NCBI RefSeq assembly: GCF_014218705.1
Contig: NZ_JABBJF010000010.1
Coordinates: forward strand, 62,001-126,000
Source of the DNA: Kluyvera sichuanensis
GTDB taxonomy: Bacteria > Pseudomonadota > Gammaproteobacteria > Enterobacterales > Enterobacteriaceae
DNA: 64,000 nucleotides
Direction: 5' to 3'
In this document: one piece after another, positions 60,557-64,000 of the stretch
Layout of the letters: every line of letters begins with the position of its first letter
Position numbering within the stretch: the stretch's first letter is position 1
The notes under the pieces: model-generated
What the model was told of the DNA's origin: nothing
Seen by the model: only the letters and a program-made list of their open reading frames with translations
Database searches by the model: none
Translations under genes and position numbers: made by a program

Positions 60557-61291
60557 GAGTTCGTCTCCATACTGTGGTGCGCGCTGCGCCATTTCGTACA
60601 GCAATGTGCGGGCATCCTGTGCTTCTCCCGCCTGAAGCATGTAGTTTACCAGCGCAATGACCTGTTGTCCGCTGATGTGGTTTCGAGTTAATAACCCAGC
60701 GAGTTTGTCGAGAAACCGCGTGAGATCGCGTTGGCGGATATGCTTCTGAATCAGCGTTAGCGCAGCCATGCTACGGTGGCGCATAATTTCATCATCGGGG
60801 ATAACCGTGATGTCGACCAACGGAAAATCCTGGCTATAAATACGCGTCGCCAGCACCGGATCGGTAAAGTTATCCAACCAGTTCATGGAGTAGGGATAGG
60901 GGCTTTCTCGTCCATGGTAAAACAGAATGGGAATCACCAGCGGTAGCGTTTTATGGCCTGCTTCCAGATGGCGCTGCATGGCGGCAATGGCGTAGCGCAT
61001 CAGGCGAAAAGCCATATGTTTATCCGGCGAGCTTTGATGTTCTATTAGTACATGGATATAGCCGTCACCGCAGGCGGTTTTTAGCGAGTAGAGCATATCG
61101 CTGTAGTAGGGGTGTAAATCCTCTTCGATAAAGCTGCCGGACTCGAGCTTCAGCGTTTGCAAATCGCAGAGCCGCAGCAGCGCGGGAGGAAGGTGAATGG
61201 CAATAAAATCCCGTGCGGTTTCCATGGTGGAAAGAAACGTTTTAAACACGAGATCGTGCGGCGTAGGTGTCCTGTTTTTTCGCATATCCAA
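60347..61291 (-). CDS. Rpn-family recombination-promoting nuclease / putative transposase
   Basis: 314 residues. The N-terminal ~200 residues are a PD-(D/E)XK nuclease of the YhgA-like/Transposase_31 family: TPHDLVFKTFLSTMETARDF, LETLKLESGSFIEEDLHPYYSDMLY (acidic residues), and YIHVLIEHQSSPDKHMAFRLMRY with the E-x-Q core. The C-terminal part has a short repeat (GIQQGMQQGLQQGIQTG) and a conserved ending, ARAMLEKGIPAADIIEMTGVS. Rpn proteins nick DNA and have been linked to recombination and phage defence; an internal antitoxin-like product is likely (see 60347-60556). The gene is absent between talB and mog in E. coli K-12. Confidence 0.88.
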   Translation of the reverse strand: MDMRKNRTPTPHDLVFKTFLSTMETARDFIAIHLPPALLRLCDLQTLKLESGSFIEEDLHPYYSDMLYSLKTACGDGYIHVLIEHQSSPDKHMAFRLMRYAIAAMQRHLEAGHKTLPLVIPILFYHGRESPYPYSMNWLDNFTDPVLATRIYSQDFPLVDITVIPDDEIMRHRSMAALTLIQKHIRQRDLTRFLDKLAGLLTRNHISGQQVIALVNYMLQAGEAQDARTLLYEMAQRAPQYGDELMTLAEQLKQEGRIEGIQQGMQQGLQQGIQTGERETSRKIARAMLEKGIPAADIIEMTGVSAEELPSLQH

Positions 61292-61482
61292 CCAACCCTC
61301 CGTGGAAACATTTGGCCGGAGTCTGCCACCCTCACTCTTGATACGATAGCTAATCGTTATTTGGCGTTTTCATTTTGCGGCGCGCCTCGGGAAACCCGGT
61401 GGATAACCCGTTCGGGGTCTTAGTATTGCCGCCCATTCGCGTGTATTATTCTGCTTAACGCTACGGTTTTAACGGAATAATC

Positions 61483-62070
61483 ATGAACACTTTACGCATT
61501 GGCTTAGTTTCTATCTCTGATCGCGCCTCCAGCGGCGTTTATCAGGACAAAGGCATTCCGGCACTGGAAGAGTGGCTGGCATCGGCACTGACAACCCCTT
61601 TTAAGGTGGAAACTCGTCTGATTCCTGATGAACAAACCATTATTGAGCAAACGCTGTGTGAGCTGGTGGATGAGATGAGCTGCCACCTGGTGCTGACCAC
61701 CGGCGGCACCGGCCCAGCCCGGCGTGATGTGACTCCGGATGCGACGCTGGCGATTGCCGACCGCGTGATGCCGGGCTTTGGCGAACAGATGCGTCAGGTG
61801 AGCCTGCACTTTGTCCCAACGGCCATTCTTTCCCGTCAGGTGGGCGTTATCCGTAAGCAGGCGCTGATCCTCAACCTGCCGGGCCAGCCGAAAGCCATTC
61901 AGGAGACGCTGGAAGGGGTGAAAGACGCGGACGGTAAGGTGCTGGTGAACGGTATCTTTGCAAGTGTACCGTATTGTGTACAGTTGCTGGAGGGGCCTTA
62001 TATTGAGACGAACAGCGATGTGGTAGCAGCATTCCGCCCTAAGAGCGCTCGCCGCGAGACTTTATCCTGA
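61483..62070 (+). CDS. mog: Mog, molybdopterin adenylyltransferase
   Basis: 195 residues, the E. coli length. It adenylates molybdopterin before molybdenum insertion by MoeA. The MoCF motif LVLTTGGTGPARRDVTPDA and NLPGQPKAI are intact. The 191 bases upstream hold the divergent rpn and mog promoters, not resolved further. Confidence 0.95.
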   Translation: MNTLRIGLVSISDRASSGVYQDKGIPALEEWLASALTTPFKVETRLIPDEQTIIEQTLCELVDEMSCHLVLTTGGTGPARRDVTPDATLAIADRVMPGFGEQMRQVSLHFVPTAILSRQVGVIRKQALILNLPGQPKAIQETLEGVKDADGKVLVNGIFASVPYCVQLLEGPYIETNSDVVAAFRPKSARRETLS

Positions 62071-62195
62071 ATGTGATGCTTTTCTGACATAACCTATCAT
62101 TCCTCTGGAGTGCGATAGGGTTTACGGTATAGTCATTTTTGCTTTACACAAATCGTAAACTTATATCAACAGCTCGACTTTGCGAATGGTTTGTT

Positions 62196-63491
62196 ATGTC
62201 ACATTACACCCGACCTCTGAATCGACAAGATTATAAAACTCTGACGCTGGCGGCATTAGGCGGCGCGCTGGAGTTTTATGACTTCATAATTTTCGTCTTC
62301 TTCGCCGCTGTCGTCGGAGAACTCTTCTTCCCGGCTGATATCCCCGAGTGGTTGCGTCAGGTGCAGACCTTTGGCATCTTTGCCGCGGGCTACCTTGCCC
62401 GTCCGCTGGGCGGCATCATCATGGCGCATTTCGGCGATCTGGTCGGGCGCAAAAAGATGTTCACCCTTAGCATTCTGCTGATGGCGGTGCCGACGCTGGC
62501 GATTGGCCTGCTGCCGACCTTTGCCACCGCAGGTCTGGTTGCGCCGCTGTTGTTGCTGTTGATGCGTATTCTGCAGGGGGCGGCCATCGGCGGGGAAGTG
62601 CCGGGGGCCTGGGTGTTTGTGGCTGAGCATGTGCCCGCGCGCCGTATCGGCATTGCCTGCGGTACGCTGACGGCTGGGCTGACGGTGGGGATCCTGCTGG
62701 GCTCGGTGGTGGCAACGCTGATTAATACCCAACTCTCCGCGCAGGCGATTCATGACGGCGGCTGGCGTATTCCGTTCCTGCTGGGCGGTATCTTCGGCCT
62801 GGTGGCGATGTATCTGCGCCGCTGGCTGCAGGAAACGCCTATCTTCCTGGAAATGCAGCAGCGCAAAGCGCTGGCGCAGGAGTTACCGATTAAATCCGTT
62901 GTCCTCAAACACAAGCAGGCGGTAGTGGTCTCAATGCTGCTGACCTGGCTGCTGTCTGCGGGCATTGTGGTGGTTATCCTGATGTCGCCGGTCTGGCTGC
63001 AAAAGCAGTACGGCTTTGCCCCCGCGCTGACCTTACAGGCCAATAGCGTGGCAACGGTGATGCTCTGCGTCGGTTGCCTGCTGGCAGGGTTGATTGTCGA
63101 TCGCGTTGGCGCCAGCAAAACCTTTATGGTTGGCAGCGTCCTGCTCGCCTGCTCAAGCTGGTTCTTTTACCATCTCGCAGAAACGCATCCTGAACAGCTA
63201 TTCTTGCTCTACGGGTTAGTGGGGCTGTGCGTTGGCGTGGTGGGTGCAGTACCGTACGTCATGGTGCGCGCCTTCCCGGCGGAAGTGCGTTTTACCGGGA
63301 TTTCCTTCTCTTACAACGTCTCTTACGCCATCTTCGGTGGCCTGACGCCAATTGCTGTCACCATGCTGATGGGCGTTTCGCCGATGGCGCCAGCCTGGTA
63401 CGTCCTGGCGCTGTCGTTGATTGGCCTTGGGCTTGGCATCTGGCTGCGTAAAGAGATACCCGCAGCCAACCGTAGCCCGGCCGAGGCGTAA
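62196..63491 (+). CDS. MFS transporter, metabolite:H+ symporter type
   Basis: 431 residues from the ATG at 62196 (MSHYTRPLNRQDYKTL); a TTG at 62139 in frame is less likely. About 12 helices with the MHS signatures ALGGALEFYDFIIFVFFA, GYLARPLGGIIMAHFGDLVGRKKMF and RILQGAAIGGEVPGAWVFVAEH. Probably imports an organic acid or osmolyte; substrate not readable. Its last codons (RSPAEA and stop) lie inside a REP-like element. Not found between mog and satP in E. coli K-12. Confidence 0.88.
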   Translation: MSHYTRPLNRQDYKTLTLAALGGALEFYDFIIFVFFAAVVGELFFPADIPEWLRQVQTFGIFAAGYLARPLGGIIMAHFGDLVGRKKMFTLSILLMAVPTLAIGLLPTFATAGLVAPLLLLLMRILQGAAIGGEVPGAWVFVAEHVPARRIGIACGTLTAGLTVGILLGSVVATLINTQLSAQAIHDGGWRIPFLLGGIFGLVAMYLRRWLQETPIFLEMQQRKALAQELPIKSVVLKHKQAVVVSMLLTWLLSAGIVVVILMSPVWLQKQYGFAPALTLQANSVATVMLCVGCLLAGLIVDRVGASKTFMVGSVLLACSSWFFYHLAETHPEQLFLLYGLVGLCVGVVGAVPYVMVRAFPAEVRFTGISFSYNVSYAIFGGLTPIAVTMLMGVSPMAPAWYVLALSLIGLGLGIWLRKEIPAANRSPAEA

Positions 63492-63504
63492 TCCGACGCC
63501 GGGG
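63472..63504. repeat. REP-like element overlapping the MFS gene 3' end
   Basis: GTAGCCCGGCCGAGGCG...CGACGCCGGGG, the same family as the copies at 2563 and 56733. It supplies the last six codons and the stop of the transporter gene. Confidence 0.75.
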
Positions 63505-63556
63505 AATCACGCAGATGGCGAGGAATCAATAATCCCAGGAACGGTAGTTTGCAGGC

Positions 63557-63587
63557 AAAAAAAACGCCGGACAGGCCGGCGTTTTTC
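63557..63587. terminator. Bidirectional terminator between the MFS gene and satP
   Basis: AAAAAAACGCCGG-ACAGG-CCGGCGTTTTT: an 8-base stem with A-run and T-run on its two sides, serving both convergent genes. Confidence 0.88.
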
Positions 63588-63602
63588 AACATGAGGCGAG
63601 GA

Positions 63603-64000
63603 TTAGTGCTTTTCACCAATTGGCAGTACGGTGCAACCGAACTGCTCGTTCAGCACTTCACCCATTGCCAGATAAATAGCGCTCGCGCCACAGATCAGAC
63701 CAACCCAGCCCGCGACGTGGATAATCGCTTCGTTGCCGTTGATGTTGCCAATCGCCAGCAGTGCGAACAGCACGGTCAGGCTCAGGAACACGAACTGCAG
63801 CATACGTGCAGCTTTCAGCGTACCGAAGAACATGAACAGCGTGAACACACCCCACACACCCAGGTAGGCGCCGAGGAACCGTGCATTAGGTGCCTCGGTC
63901 AGACCCATCTTCGGCATCAGCAGAATAGCGACCAGCGTCAGCCAGAAAGAACCATAAGAAGTGAATGCAGTCAGGCCGAAAGTATTCCCTTTTTTGTATT
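63603..64000 (-). CDS. satP: SatP, acetate/succinate:proton symporter (partial, N-terminus outside window)
   Basis: The minus-strand frame is open to the window edge and gives about 132 residues, beginning inside KKGNTFGLTAFTSYGSFW. E. coli SatP (YaaH) is 188 residues, so roughly the first 56 are missing. AceTr-family membrane protein; GNTFGLTAFTSYGSFW and the C-terminal LCGASAIYLAMGEVLNE match. It exchanges acetate and succinate with protons. Confidence 0.95.
   Translation of the reverse strand, partial: YKKGNTFGLTAFTSYGSFWLTLVAILLMPKMGLTEAPNARFLGAYLGVWGVFTLFMFFGTLKAARMLQFVFLSLTVLFALLAIGNINGNEAIIHVAGWVGLICGASAIYLAMGEVLNEQFGCTVLPIGEKH

Overview
The window is a piece of an enterobacterial chromosome (family Enterobacteriaceae, close to the Escherichia/Enterobacter/Kluyvera group). 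Gene order follows the E. coli K-12 map across the 99-100/0 minute junction: fhuF, yjjZ, leuVPQ, rsmC, holD, rimI, yjjG, prfC, ytjA, yjjU, yjjV, yjjW, yjjI, deoCABD, yjjJ, lplA, smp, serB, radA, nadR, then ettA, slt, trpR, yjjX, gpmB, rob, creABCD, arcA, yjtD, thrLABC, yaaX, yaaA, yaaJ, talB, mog, satP. Protein lengths and motifs match the E. coli products closely, so most names are secure. The species cannot be settled from this window.

Differences from the K-12 order are the accessory content. A GGDEF diguanylate cyclase sits between fhuF and yjjZ, flanked by two Fur boxes. osmY is missing between prfC and ytjA, although osmY-promoter-like DNA remains. A NupC-type nucleoside transporter lies between yjjV and yjjW. 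An Rpn-family nuclease gene lies between talB and mog, and an MFS transporter between mog and satP. REP-like palindromes (GTAGCCCGG...CCGGGCTAC type) occur at five intergenic positions.

The largest insertion (about 25.1-38.5 kb), between nadR and ettA, is a compact group 2 (ABC-transporter) capsule locus. A JUMPstart/ops (RfaH) element precedes kpsM-kpsT, followed on the same strand by two AT-rich polymer genes: a Stealth-family sugar-phosphate transferase and a 1253-residue protein that joins a GT2 glycosyltransferase, a CDP-glycerol glycerophosphotransferase-like domain and a TPR-like tail. Facing them is kpsE-kpsD-kpsC-kpsS. The inferred product is a phosphodiester-linked, teichoic-acid-like capsule on a Kdo-phospholipid anchor. 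kpsF, kpsU and any CDP-polyol synthesis gene are absent from the locus. The two polymer proteins share an N-terminal motif, and base composition shifts inside kpsT and inside the large polymerase gene, which suggests a serotype cassette exchanged by recombination.

The rest is core metabolism and regulation: deoxynucleoside catabolism (deo plus the transporter), serine and threonine synthesis, NAD salvage, lipoate scavenging, peptidoglycan turnover (slt), the CreBC and ArcA response systems, and translation factors (prfC, ettA, rimI, rsmC). Regulatory sites seen include two Fur boxes, the CRP site of the deo promoter, the trpR operator, a cre-tag before creD, the thr attenuator, the leuV stable-RNA promoter and several hairpin terminators.
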